Source: Mycogone perniciosa (Eukaryota > Ascomycota > Sordariomycetes > Hypocreales > Hypocreaceae). From it: a stretch of DNA of 64,000 nt. The DNA lies in contig JAOALB010000106.1 in NCBI GenBank assembly GCA_025331125.1, positions 124,001 through 188,000 of the forward strand, in the 5' to 3' direction. The notes below the pieces were generated by a model, which searched no databases, had not been told where the DNA came from, and was given only the letters and a program-made list of their open reading frames with translations. The translations under genes were made by a program, and so were the position numbers. How positions within the stretch are numbered: the first letter of the stretch is position 1; every line of letters begins with the position of its first letter. This document shows, piece after piece, positions 52,246-63,537 of the stretch.

Positions 52246-52710
52246 ATGGCCAGCGAAACCCCTGAAACCATGAACCAGAAGCTCATCTGGAACAAACCCT
52301 ACGGCCACACTGGCGGCAAGGAATTCAAAGCCGTCCAATCCGGCAAAGAAGACTACGTGACCGAGATGGAAGTCTACACCCGCCAAGAAGGTGACAACCT
52401 CGCCATCAAGGCCATCACCCTCCGCTGGAGCAACAACAAAGAAGCCACATTCGGCAAAAAAGAAGGCAAGGTGACAAAAGAAACAACAACGTTCCAGAAG
52501 ACGGAGCGTATCATCAAGATGGTCATCTACGCTGGTGATTGGGTCGATTCAATTTACTACGAGTCGACGAGAATTCCTGGTGGCTGGAGGGCTGGTGGCA
52601 GTGGAGGCTCAGCGCATGAGCAGAAGACGGGGGATGGTGTCCTTGTCGGATTTTGGGGTACTGCTGGCAGTGACGTAGACAAACTCGGCGCTGTATTCGG
52701 AGGATGTTGA
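52246..52710 (+). CDS. Jacalin-like lectin domain protein
   Basis: A single exon of 154 residues that is essentially one domain. It follows a beta-prism lectin pattern: Gly-rich first strand (GHTGGKEFKAV), then AIKAITLRWSNNKEATFGKK, then a final VLVGFWGTAGSDVDKLGAVF resembling the jacalin GxxG...L.GF.G..G..vD.lG ending. No signal peptide, so it is probably cytosolic or unconventionally secreted. Jacalin-type lectins bind mannose or galactose; the residues that would set specificity cannot be judged here. ATG context CACAATGGCC is good. Confidence 0.75.
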   Translation: MASETPETMNQKLIWNKPYGHTGGKEFKAVQSGKEDYVTEMEVYTRQEGDNLAIKAITLRWSNNKEATFGKKEGKVTKETTTFQKTERIIKMVIYAGDWVDSIYYESTRIPGGWRAGGSGGSAHEQKTGDGVLVGFWGTAGSDVDKLGAVFGGC

Positions 52711-53098
52711 AAGCCTATGGCCTATGACGTCTATGGGAATCCGCACGCTGTTGATGGAAGATGAAGAAAGCCTTTGGTCGTTGTATGGAGTTCTCCTTGG
52801 AGTTTAAGCTCGGCCGGCCACTGGTGGGTTCGCATAGACTAGAAGAAATAAGAAATGCAAGACAACTTCGCAGGAGACACATAAGCAGCAAAAGGGAGAC
52901 ATATCGTTAACAAACTTGCATAAATTTGGATATGATATGGAGTAATCTAGCTAGATTCCATGTGTTCCCCTTCCAAAGCCTCACTAATAACATCAGGTTC
53001 TACATAACGCTTGCGGGACCAAACCAATGACGTCGCCACGTGAGCCTTCTTCGGGCTCCCTCATATTATTTGTATATAATTTTTTCTTTCATTTTACT
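52711..53098. other. Convergent intergenic region
   Basis: 388 bp, the 3' flanks of the jacalin-like and aldehyde dehydrogenase genes. Nothing else seen. Confidence 0.5.
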
Positions 53099-54732
53099 TT
53101 AGAAGATGGCACCTCCCAGGCGGATAGCGACCGACTTGTTCTGAGTGTAGTTGGCCAGCGCAGCCTCGCCGAGCTCGCGGCCAATGCCGGACTCCTTGAA
53201 GCCACCGAAGGGCATCTGGTGGTGCAGCATGTTGTAGCAGTTGACCCAGACGGTACCGGCCTTCAGAGCGTTGCTGACACGGATAGCGGTGTTGAGGTCA
53301 GTGGTGTGAACGGCGGCAGCCAGGCCGTAGTTGGAGTCGTTGGCCAGGCCAATGACCTCCGCCTCGTCCTTGAACTTGGCAATAGCGCAGACGGGTCCAA
53401 AGATCTCCTCACGCATGATCTTCATGTCAGGGGTGACGTTGCTGAAGACGGTAGGCTGGATGAAGTAGCCCTTGTCGCCGTGGCGCTCGCCGCCGACCTC
53501 GACAGTGGCACCCTCCTCCTTGCCGGACTGGATGTAGCCCATGATACGGTCGAACTGCAGCTGGCTGACCTGGGGGCCCTGGAAGGTCTGCTGGTTGAAT
53601 GGGTCGCCGACCTTGTTGGCCTGAGCACGCTGCCTGAAGGCCGCAATGAACTTGTCATAGATGCCCTCTTGGACGTAGATGCGGGTACCAGCGCAGCAGC
53701 ACTGACCGTGGTTGAAGTAGACGCCAAAGTTGACCCAGGAGATGGTCTGCTCAATGTCGGCGTCGTTGAAGACAACGTTGGGGGACTTGCCACCGAGCTC
53801 GAGAGTGACCTTCTTGAGGTTGGAGGCGGCAGCAGCCTTCATGATGGTACGGCCAACAATGGTGGAACCAGTGAAGGCAACCTTGTCAATGTCCATGTGG
53901 GAAGAGATGGCAGCACCGGCGACCTTGCCGAAGCCGGAAATCAGGTTGAACACGCCAGCAGGGAAACCAGCTTCCTTGACGAGGTTGCAGAAGACGAGAG
54001 CGGACAGAGGGGTCTGCTCGGCAGTCTTCATGACAATGGTGTTACCAGTGGCTAGGGCGGGGCCGATCTTCCACGCCAGCATGAGCAGGGGGAAGTTCCA
54101 GGGAATGATCTGACCGCAGACACCAAGCTGTATTGAGAGAATTGGTCAGCAGGGCAAGCCAAGGCGTAAAGGACCGATAGAGACGTGAAGCAACTTACGG
54201 GCTCGCTTCTGGTGTAGTTGAACATATCAGGGGCAATGTCAAGGGTCTTGCCCTCAATCTTGTCGGCCCAACCACCATAGTATCGAATGCAGGCGGCGAC
54301 GTTACCAACGTCTCCTCTGGCAAAGTTGATGGACTTGCCATTGTCAAGGGACTCAACCGAGGCAAGGAGGTCGATGTTCTTCTCAATCAGGTCGGCGAGC
54401 TTCAGCATGTACTTGCCACGGTCCTGGGGAGTGGCCTGCTTCCACGTGGTCTCGAAGGCCTTGCGGGCAGCGGCGACGGCGATATCGACATCCTTCTCGG
54501 TGGCCTCGCAGACAGAGGTGATGACTTCCTCGGTGGAGGGGTTGATGACTTCGAACTTCTTCTTGTCGACACCCTCAACCCACTCGTTGTTGATGAACCT
54601 GGAGGAGCCGTGTTAGTTGGTCTGGCAGCGACGAAAACTAAGAATAGGCAGAAGAAGCAGGGACACTCACAATCCAATGGGCTGCTTGTAAGGGCCCGTG
54701 ATGGGCGTGTTGATTTCGACCGTCAGGCTCAT
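53099..54732 (-). CDS. NAD(P)-dependent aldehyde dehydrogenase
   Basis: Three exons: 54732-54671, 54598-54199 and 54127-53099. The introns are 72 and 71 nt and the product is 496 residues, the usual length of a class 1/2 tetrameric enzyme. Motifs: LGVCGQIIPWNFPLLMLAWK (cofactor), FTGSTIVGR, catalytic Glu in LELGGKSPN (~262), catalytic Cys in FNHGQCCCAGTR (~298) and EEIFGPV. It oxidises aldehydes such as acetaldehyde to acids, and is probably the fungal ethanol/acetaldehyde-utilisation type (AldA-like) with cytosolic location, since no targeting peptide is seen. Codon use is strongly biased to C-ending codons and the leader is pyrimidine-rich, both signs of high expression. Confidence 0.93.
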
Positions 54733-54754
54733 GATGGCTGGCTGGTGGTGATTA

Positions 54755-54838
54755 TGCGTTCTGATGGAGGAGAAGAAAGGAAGGGTATCTGAGGAGGAGA
54801 TGGAGACGGAGACAGAGATGGAGAGGAGAAGGGGAGAC
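54755..54838 (-). promoter_or_regulatory. Pyrimidine-rich leader of the aldehyde dehydrogenase gene
   Basis: On the coding (minus) strand this is a CT-rich stretch (TCTCCATCTCTGTCTCC-like) directly upstream of the start codon. Such tracts mark start regions of highly expressed genes in filamentous fungi. Confidence 0.5.
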
Positions 54839-57800
54839 GCGGACCATTTTATTTGTAACGGGATCTGGCAGAATCAATTCCCATTATTAAGTGCTTTGGC
54901 CTTTTGGCTCTGTTGTTCCCCCGCCTCCGCAGCGATGATATCCGAGACCACCACCAAAAATATCCGGACAGTGGCCTAAAATCCTTAACCGCCACCAAGC
55001 CTTCGATCCACAGCAGACATTCTGCTGCAGACACACGCTAAAGCAATGCGAGTGCGAGCCAATCAGCCAACCTGGTCCGACTGGGATGAGGTTTCCCCGC
55101 AGCCAGTGGCCAATAATGGCATTGCTGGTCATTTTGAGAGCCGACATATCTCGGCCATGATTGTCTTGATGCTCGTAGCACTCCCCAGGGACTGCGTCTG
55201 TATCGAGGTTCAATAGGCAGTTGTCTAGCATTCAATGCTTCAACCCACTCGCCAAGCTCGCCATGACCATACCCACATGGTACATCTTGATCGTGTCTTG
55301 TTTCATGTACTCCGTACGGAGTACTATTATACGCACCTACATCACACCCCACATGACGTCTTGGATAAGACAAATCATATTGAGAAAACTTTGACAAGAG
55401 TACGTACATACAGCTGTGCAAAGTACCGCTCGAGAAAGTGCCGATTCCAATAGGTGCATGACTACCTATGTACCTTGCCTACTAAGCAGATTACTGGATC
55501 CTCCCACTTCATCCTTCGCAGACCTGTTCGGGACGCAACAGCGAAACCCGCGTCCGATTTCCTGCTTATCTACTCCTTCAGCCCTTCGGCATATCTGATT
55601 TGTCCGGCCGCTCTGGGGTGCTGAGAACTCTGCATCTGTCTGCTTGAATGATTCCGGGCCGATTCCGGAGCAGTCCCTCGTAATACTTGGGGTTCAGAGC
55701 ACATACGAAGTACCCCCGCTCCTCATATCTCCCTGCCGCCCGCTTCAGCCTAGGCGATGGATGGCGGCTGACCCGCTTGTGCCTACTCGGTAGAATAGTG
55801 CGAGATAGTATTTCCACTTCCCGCAATCCCACGCTTTTCAACAGCCGAATCAGGCGATGGCGCTAATAGTATTGAACGTTTGGGACCTCATGGGCTGAGG
55901 CCAAGAGCTTCCGTATAACCGGTGGGACACAGGCTTGAGCAATGACCAAGGGCTATGATATCCTAAGCTCCGTATCCTATCATCCGTCTCACCGAAGACA
56001 GCGTCATCATGCGACCAAGAGTCTCAGCAGACGGTCGTAGGGAAGAAACATACTCGTACATGCAGAGAGGCTGGTCTCAGATATGCATGTTTCTGCATGC
56101 CGTGTTCCTCAAGGTGCATAGGTAGGCATGGAAGACATGTGTATCGCTAAAACAGACATGATAGAGATGACAACAAAAAATTGGACACAAAGTAGTATTT
56201 TACTACTAGTAGTACTACCTAGGACGAAGGACTGCTCTCACCTATCACACACAGTACCCCACGCCCTTTCTCCCTCGACGTCGTGTCGCTCAAATGCACG
56301 AGTATGGAGCAGAGCAGCTTGGCAAGCGATAGTTTCCATAAACGGCATTACTATCTGCAATTTTTAGTGCTCATGTCATATCTCACATTGAGAGGCTCAT
56401 CGGTATGGATCCCTCGCGGCAATTACGTAGGAACTGTGGAGATAAACAAAGCACGTCGAGTCCCAGACAGTACGAAGTATTACTTCGTACATACATACGT
56501 ACTTGGTAAAGACCTTTGAAGTAAGTAACAGTAGTTATCAGTCTCACGGAAGCCACGGGCACTAATATCCATTGTCACTACTATTGCCTTTGGCCAAGTC
56601 GCCAAAATCTCACTTTTGCGAGTGCGATATTGCTATATTAGTACGAAGTACTCCGTACTCGTATTTCAAATATGCGGTTTATTAGTAATATCCCCCGCAT
56701 CCGTACTCCGCCCCGAGGGAATGTTTAAGTTTTAAGTTTATTCATTCTGTCATATTCCGAGACGCGCGTTTCTCTCTTCCTTTCTTGTTTTGTTTTCTTT
56801 CGCTTTTTTCTTTCTTTTTCTTTTGGGGGAGCTGTTGGGAATAATTGGCATCTCTTTCCCCCTCCCTCCATATTATTATTTCCTGATCTTGTTTTATCAG
56901 TCATATCTTCCATGATTCGAGGCTCGTTCTTCCTAGCTCCAAGCTAGGAACTTGGGTCGTTTTCAACAAATAACCGACGGGAAATTCTTCAATCGGCTTC
57001 TAGATGAGATGCTTAAATAATCTCTGTATTGTCGTGAATTACTAGGGAAACACGGGGTACAATGTGCCGCAAGACCCATTCCAAGCTCTCATCGTAAATG
57101 CAAGCTCCACGGTATTATTATCTCACGGACAATGTGCCAGAATGAGTGATGGGGAATCACTCAACCACCTATATCAAAGAGGAAATTTAGGCAACTAAAA
57201 ATTAGTAAAAAAATAATTTTCTAAAAATTTGTATCTAGTATGGCTATAATGGGCAGGAAGCAACTCAGTTAAGAAAATTGGTAGAGTCTTGAGACAGCAA
57301 CCCTCAAGGCAGGAGGAGCTAGCACAGGGTCAACAGTGGTGAACTAACAATCGCCCCCTCTCACAAAACGTTGACCCTTCCTCTGCATCTCAGCACTCCC
57401 ACAGTTTCGCTCCAATCACACTCTCTCCAGAGCACCATCCCATTGCAAACATCCTTCCATCCTTCAGTCAGGGAGAGAATGCCAAGCAAGTTGACCAGGT
57501 ATTGCCTATATACGCATCGTGCATTGCGCATTGCGCAGTATATATACCATTGGGAACAACCAGCTAGAACCAACAAGCAACCATGTCAAACGGCGTCGCT
57601 CGAATAACAACCATCGCTGTCACCGATTCTCGACCCTGTGTACGCTGCATGTTGTCAGCTGCCTCGCAGGCATAATGCATTGCTGCGCCTTTATTCGTCT
57701 GTTGCTGATTACCTATGCATCACCCCCTCACGGCACTACACCATCAAGGGTCCCGTCGGTGGCCTGATATAGGCTCTTGTTGAATACCTTAGCCATCCGC

Positions 57801-58527
57801 AATCATAGTGACTGAACCTGACTGAGGTTATCGATTGTGAATTGTTCCAAATGCAACGAGTTGCGGTACCAGAGGTATCCGGACCCTGACCATTAAGGCC
57901 TGACAACCCTTGGAACTACGTCTTGGCCTCGCTCAAGTGGGAAAGTAACTCCCTCCCCGATGTCGAGAAATCAGGCTGGATATAGGTGCCCTCCTGATGA
58001 GTGATGATAGCACCACTGGCCGCATTCATTGGTTTACACGTCTGCCACCCTCATCACGTAACACTCGAGGCTGACTCCAAGTGAGTCAATCAGGTTGAAG
58101 AACGTGTCTGAGGCCACGCATGTAGCATGAGCTACTCCTTTGGTCGCCCTACTATCCGCATTGCGCAAGTGCGCATTTCCGTCTTGCGGGTTAGTTTGAC
58201 TTGCCTCCAGAATAAATATGTGCTGTCCATCCCCCAGCTTTCGTATTGTTTCCTGTCCTCACTGGAACTGTCTGAATCTGCCTTGGCCATTCGAGGCTCT
58301 CCTTGAAGCCGGTACTGGATAAGGCAAAACAACAAAAGTCTATCCAGCTGCATCTAAGGATGCCCTCAGCGAGAGACAAAGCATTCAGTCTTTCTTCCAA
58401 GCGCTACAAAGCCTCTTTCAGATCCCCCAAACTATCCAAAGGAACTGTTCATTTCGGGAAGTGGATTATTAGCTGCTTCCAACACGACAGCCATCGGACG
58501 AACCGCCTGGGCAAAGGCCAAACGGAT
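54839..58527. other. Long intergenic region
   Basis: 3.7 kb without a recognisable gene. It contains a perfect 18-bp palindrome (55307-55324), an inverted repeat (56470-56490), TACGAAGTA/TACTCCGTA runs at 56640-56663, an orphan polypyrimidine tract (about 56766-56823) and AT-rich DNA near 57190-57240. Confidence 0.5.
55307..55324. repeat. Perfect 18-bp palindrome
   Basis: GTACTCCGTACGGAGTAC equals its own reverse complement. It is built from two facing copies of the dispersed TACTCCGTA motif. Confidence 0.85.
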
Positions 58528-60367
58528 ATGCCTATGGCTGGGAAAGATCAGGACCCCAAACCAAACGAGCAACCATCGAATAACTCCTCGGGGAAACCTT
58601 TGGCAGACGTACGCTTGCACAAAACTCGGTTTGACTGGTATGACCTGGAAACAGCGAATTGGGCTAACCGCTCGTTGACAGAAGTCCACTGACATTGTTT
58701 CCAAGAGGTGCGCTACGTCCCACGAGGTGGAGGATATTGGAGGGGAGCGTGGGATATCTTTAACCCCCGGGTAAGTCGGTGTTGCGCTTTTTGTGCCATC
58801 AAGAAGTCTTCATTGCAAATATAACTTTACTGACAACACAAAGCAAACCCGATTTTATCCCAACACGCCGCTGCGAAGGCGAGGATAGGTGTGGCGTGGT
58901 TTCCAAAGTGATTGGGTCCCCGATTCGAGAAACACTGCGTGCTCATACAGGTGGCGGTAGCAAAAAACCAACGGTTTCTTCGTCGGAATATCTTGAGCAG
59001 CAAGTTAGTCAACACTTACGTCGACGCAAAAAGGAAATTGTAGACAGTTTGATGGCTACCATCCTGGAATGCCTTGACAAAAAGCTCACATTATTTGAGG
59101 AAGCGTTCGATGGTGATGGGAGCCCTTCCCGATCGCAAAGCTCTAGCGGCTTGACGATGGCTCATTCTCTGCAAACGTCTAATGCGACAAGGAAGAGGCA
59201 GCTCCAGCGAGACGACCGGGAAGACACCGGGGAGGATGAAAAGGAAAACAGCAGGGATCGAAACAGTAAGCGCGCAAGAACTGCCGGCGATGATGGGTAC
59301 GTTAAGTATGCATGTCCATACTACAAATTCGACCCAGAACGATTCAAGAATTGTCGGACATGCTGTGGCCCGGGATGGAAAGACGTGCACCGCGTCAAGT
59401 AAGTGTTTTCCCGCAGTTCTCCAAGCTGGTGATCTAATCCGGTTTCTCACAAAGGGAACACCTCGGTCGCTGTCATCGTCTTCCACAATACCAGTGCAAC
59501 CGTTGCTGCGAGTTGTTCAGGGAGGAGGACGAGCTGAAGAAACACCAGCGAGCCGCTGAACCCTGCCCCGTCAGGGAAAAGACAACGAATCGAAATTATG
59601 CAGAAGGGTTCGATCAAGAACAATGGCAGAAATTGTTGAAGCGATCTAGGAAGCCTGGGCACGAAAAATGGATCGGGTGGTATTGTATCTTGTTCAACGT
59701 CGAGCCAAGCTCGCCAGACATTCCTTCGCCGTGTAAGCACCAAAGTCGCCTTAGACTAACATCATCATTGACCTAACAATAAAACTTTCCCTTAGACCAT
59801 GGAGTATCCGACTCTAGCGATGCGCGCGCCTCTGGCTATGGTAGCTACCAACAATACTGCGATTACCTACGCCAGGAACTCCCCCCATTGATCCGCAATC
59901 AAGTGGAAGAAGAAGTGGACAAAGCCTTGGTTGGAGCTGAGGACAGGATCCGTAATAACGTCCAAGCGGCCATAAAAGGTATACCGGGAATGCTCTATCG
60001 GATCTTCCAATCCATACCACCGCCTCCCGGGGCTACCTCCACAGAAGGGGATGAGAGCCAGGATAGCCCTACGTCTGATGAGGGCATCCCAGATGACTTC
60101 GATCCCGACAACATATTTGACGGGATACAGTGGGAAGATGTCGAACTCCCTAGTGAGGACTTCCACCTTGCTCCTGGTGAGGAGTCTCTGTGCGCAGACT
60201 TTTCGGCAACGTCACGAGCGTCAGATACTCTCTATGCAGTGGAATCCTCAGTTTTGTCGGTTGAGGATGCAGAAGCGCAACCATACTTGGATGCGAGGGA
60301 TTTTGAAGCATGGTCCAAGATGCAAGGGTACATGCTGCCTCAACTCACCGATTACCGCGTGGGATAG
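58528..60367 (+). CDS. Fungal C2H2-type zinc-finger protein
   Basis: Modelled as five exons: 58528-58608, 58682-58770, 58844-59398, 59455-59732 and 59796-60367, giving 524 residues. The core is typical of a Pezizomycotina family: YACPYYKFDPERFKNCRTCC, then a splice inside VHRVK|EHLGRCHR, then QYQCNRCCELFREEDELKKH. The DVHRVKEHL...H segment and the paired cysteines form the zinc-binding unit (~245-300). A coiled-coil lies before it (SQHLRRRKKEIVDSLMATIL) with a basic patch (RNSKRARTA). The C-terminal third is acidic (DDFDPDNIFDGIQWEDVELP). It is a putative nuclear regulator with unknown targets. Exons 3-5 are firm. The first two, and so the start, rest only on splice-site fit. Confidence 0.75.
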
Positions 60368-60548
60368 GATCGAAGGCAAATGATCGATGATGCGCCACCA
60401 TGTGAAGTCATTTGGGGGGGAGGTAAGTAAATCTGATTTTTCTACAGTGTGCTATATCCCCAAGATTGAGCAAGAGGTAGATACATGATGAAAACAAAAA
60501 GTCTGTCCATTTCCTCCGGAGAGTGTGTAAGTAACCTCGAGATGAGAA

Positions 60549-61509
60549 TCATACTATCCCACATTTGATGGCTATAACAGGCTTGAGCAGAACGTTTATG
60601 GTGCCGTATTCGTACGTCCAACAGGTCAATCTAACATGGTATGACTTGGTTTCCTCATCATATATCCACGGCTCGAGTTCTGGTTCGTAGTCGTTGACAT
60701 CAAGGGCGTGCAGCAACGTCCTCTTGATCCTTTCCATGCGGCAATGGAAATCCTCCGTGCCAAAATATGTGTTATCGCAGCGATAGAAGCTGTTAGCGGG
60801 GCCAATCTCCCAATCCCAGTCGAATTTCCTCTCTTTGTTGTCCTTGCCCTGCACGGTCCGAAGCTCCCATCGACAAGGTACAGCCGATTCTCCTTCCCAT
60901 GGCTCTTGGTCTGGTGGCGCGTCGAGAACCACATAGATAGTCAACGTCCCTATATTGGCGCGGTCCAATATGATCCCAACTCTTATGAAATCACTTTCAG
61001 CATAAACCATCGCCTCGGGTATGGCAATCGCTTTCTCTCTCAGGGATTGGTAGGTTAGTGCTCCGTCGTGGGAGACGTATGTATGTAGTGTTCCAGTGGG
61101 TTTCAAAAAAACCGATGACTTTGCTTGTTGGAAGGTACAGAATGTCGTGATCAGGCTCGTAATCCCGGATAAGTATGTGACTCTGGGATTCTTCCTGGAA
61201 GTGCAGATGGTAGTCTTGCTCATCGGCCCATTTTGTAATGACGGCACGGGCTTCGCGGTTGACGAAGCTGATGAGGGGCATAGGCATTGGGATACTGTCT
61301 TGAAACGGGATCAGATTGGTTTCTGTGATTGGACCATATTTGGTACTTCGATCATCTGCGTTTCTAAAGAACCAGAGCGCGGGAGGATCTCTGAAGTTGA
61401 GGAGGGAGAATTCCCAGATGAGTTCGCGGAGTTCCGGGGCAAGACGGGGGAAAGGGTGGAAGCTAGAGAGTTTGGTAACATCGACATCTGATGACTCTTC
61501 TGATTCCAT
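60549..61509 (-). pseudogene. Second 2EXR-domain gene with one frameshift
   Basis: Begins at 61509 (MESEESSDVDVTKLSSFHPF) with the family motif FPRLAPELRELIWEFSLL. Through ISFVNREARAV to DILYLPTSKVIGF it is one frame. The rest (LKPTGTLHTYVSHDGAL ... TIYVVLDAPPDQEPWEG ... to 60549) is in the +1 frame. The switch lies at a seven-base A run (T on the coding strand) at 61105-61111. Six bases there would give a continuous protein of about 319 residues. It is paralogous to the gene at 30025-31054, which is broken in the same way at another homopolymer. Pseudogene or assembly error cannot be separated here. Confidence 0.7.
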
Positions 61510-62301
61510 GGTGTTGGATCGGTGTTTGGGGGATGGTTTTTGCTTGGGAGAAATGTGTAGTGGAGGAGGAGAGATATTGTGTGCTGCGTGGTTCACTTAT
61601 CTAAGGTGCGTAACACGTGATGAGATGCGGTGTAGCGAGAAGATTCACTTGACAGAGGCTACTTTCCAGTTTCTGGTATAGAGACTCTTGTAGCTATAAT
61701 CCGTACATTTGTTCACTTTTGTTTTCAGATCCTGCTCGCCTCTGGTGCCGATTCAGTTGCTTGGGCACCTGATTCGGAGGTTGACTCGTAAACTCAACTC
61801 AAGATTCAAGGTTCGACGCAAAACAAAGGGATACTGCTGCTATGACAGATAAAATAGAACTCTGTATTTGTGCCGAATTATTGAGAAGATAGGTTTTGTT
61901 AGTTGTTTTAAAGAGATCATTGACAAACAAAGTAGAGTTGCTGCCCACCAACCTGGCAACCGCCAATCCAATCATGAGGAATTTCCCATTGGCTTCTATG
62001 ATCAAATCAAGGACTATTAAGTAAAATTATGACCGAAATAACTAGGTACTAACAATCTTCTATTGGGTTGAATAACATCACATCTTTTATCATGTATATA
62101 CTGATGGCCTGTCTGCCTCCATTCCACTGCGGGACCAACCCTGTACCCTGCAAAATTCAGTCAACGTGATCTTTTCCTATCGCCCACATATTATCTAGTA
62201 TTACCTTCACAAATACAACCTTTTCAAGCAACAACGGAAATCAGATGAATAAGGCAGCTTCAAACTAAACGAACTTTGCAAGCTTTCCATGTCCATTTCT
62301 A
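61510..62301. other. Divergent intergenic region 2EXR / TRM12
   Basis: 0.8 kb containing the two promoters, AT-rich in the middle. No gene seen. Confidence 0.5.
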
Positions 62302-63483
62302 ATGTCCACTCAAATCAAAACTTCACAAAAAAAGCTCAAATCCTCTCCCCGCCAGATTAACCCCATCCAAGCCGCCATCCAAAGCTGGATCGCAACGCTT
62401 CCACACAGAGAACCTGCAGGCGAAACGTCATGGCATGAGAGTCTTTTGAATACAGCGCCCAAGCGCTTTACCATCTACGAGCCCTTGGCTCTCCTCCCAG
62501 CTGGCAGTTTCACTAGCGAATCTTGGAGATCTACTCTGCAGAGCTGTGAGGAAAATGCATGCTCCTCATTATGGTCCTCGATCTTGAAGGAGCTTTCGAA
62601 AGATGGGAGAGGCACCGTGACGCACCTCGCAGTCAATGAGGGCATACCACTACAAAGGGAAGGGGAAGATGCTGAGAATATCCGGCGCAGTCCCAGCGGG
62701 TTACGCATGCTATTTGGTGACTTCGGACCTTCGGATATAGACAGTGAGCAGCCCGCAGCGAGCGACTTCGACAAGGCGCTATGGGTAGGGACAAAACAAA
62801 ATGGTATACATCAGACCTGGGCGCCGCGCTGGACCATGTTCAGCCGCGGCAACGTCAAAGAAAAGGCCAGGGTGCTGGGTTTCAAAGGTCCCGAGCGAGG
62901 ACAAGAGTGCTGGGCTGTCGACTTGTACGCAGGCATTGGCTACTTTACTTTCTCCTACGCGTCCTTGGGCATGAGAGTCTTGTGCTGGGAGATTAACCCC
63001 TGGAGTGTGGAGGGCCTGCGCCGGGGTGCCAAGGCCAACCGGTGGAGTGTCAGGGTGATTCAAGGAGAGGATCTGGCCTTGCCGTTAAGCGAGCTCATGG
63101 CTGGAGGGGAGCAGATCATGGTGTTTCTGGAGAGCAATGAGGAGGCTTGCAGACGAATCGAGGAGATGCAGGAGATGAGACTTGCCCACGATATCAGGCA
63201 TGTCAACTGTGGCTTCTTGCCTACTAGCGAGCCCACATGGAAACATGCGTGGGAGATGACGCATCTGAGTCCAGAGGCTTGGCTCCACTTGCACGAGAAC
63301 GTCGGTGTGAACGACATGGAGTCTCGGCGACAGTCAATCCAGGGCATCTTTGAGAGCTGGTCTACCGCAGGAGAAAGCGAGCGGACACCGAGCGCTGAGC
63401 ATGTCGAGCAGGTCAAGACTTACGCGCCAGGCGTATGGCACTGTGTCTTCGATGTACATCTAACAAGGTCTAATATTACATGA
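62302..63483 (+). CDS. TRM12: TRM12/TYW2, wybutosine-synthesis aminocarboxypropyl transferase
   Basis: A single exon of 393 residues. TYW2 transfers the 3-amino-3-carboxypropyl group from S-adenosylmethionine to the modified guanine at position 37 of tRNA-Phe, in the cytosol. The signature QTWAPRWTMFSRGNVKEKAR (~170) is characteristic of TYW2/Trm5-type Met-10 proteins. It is followed by the SAM-binding loop DLYAGIGYFTFSYASLG (~207) and CWEINPWSVEGLRRG. The end PGVWHCVFDVHL closes the Rossmann domain. An ATG at 62289 is out of frame and upstream, so 62302 is chosen. The protein is slightly shorter than some fungal orthologues. It converges with the Ssp120-like gene. Confidence 0.88.
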   Translation: MSTQIKTSQKKLKSSPRQINPIQAAIQSWIATLPHREPAGETSWHESLLNTAPKRFTIYEPLALLPAGSFTSESWRSTLQSCEENACSSLWSSILKELSKDGRGTVTHLAVNEGIPLQREGEDAENIRRSPSGLRMLFGDFGPSDIDSEQPAASDFDKALWVGTKQNGIHQTWAPRWTMFSRGNVKEKARVLGFKGPERGQECWAVDLYAGIGYFTFSYASLGMRVLCWEINPWSVEGLRRGAKANRWSVRVIQGEDLALPLSELMAGGEQIMVFLESNEEACRRIEEMQEMRLAHDIRHVNCGFLPTSEPTWKHAWEMTHLSPEAWLHLHENVGVNDMESRRQSIQGIFESWSTAGESERTPSAEHVEQVKTYAPGVWHCVFDVHLTRSNIT

Positions 63484-63537
63484 ATGAATGAACCCGCGCA
63501 TATCGTCATCATTTCTCATCCCTAATGTGGCTTCCCA

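Noticed and set aside
53027..54055. 342-codon plus-strand frame
   Set aside because: Antisense shadow of the aldehyde dehydrogenase gene, caused by its biased codon use; no domain and no ATG-driven support.
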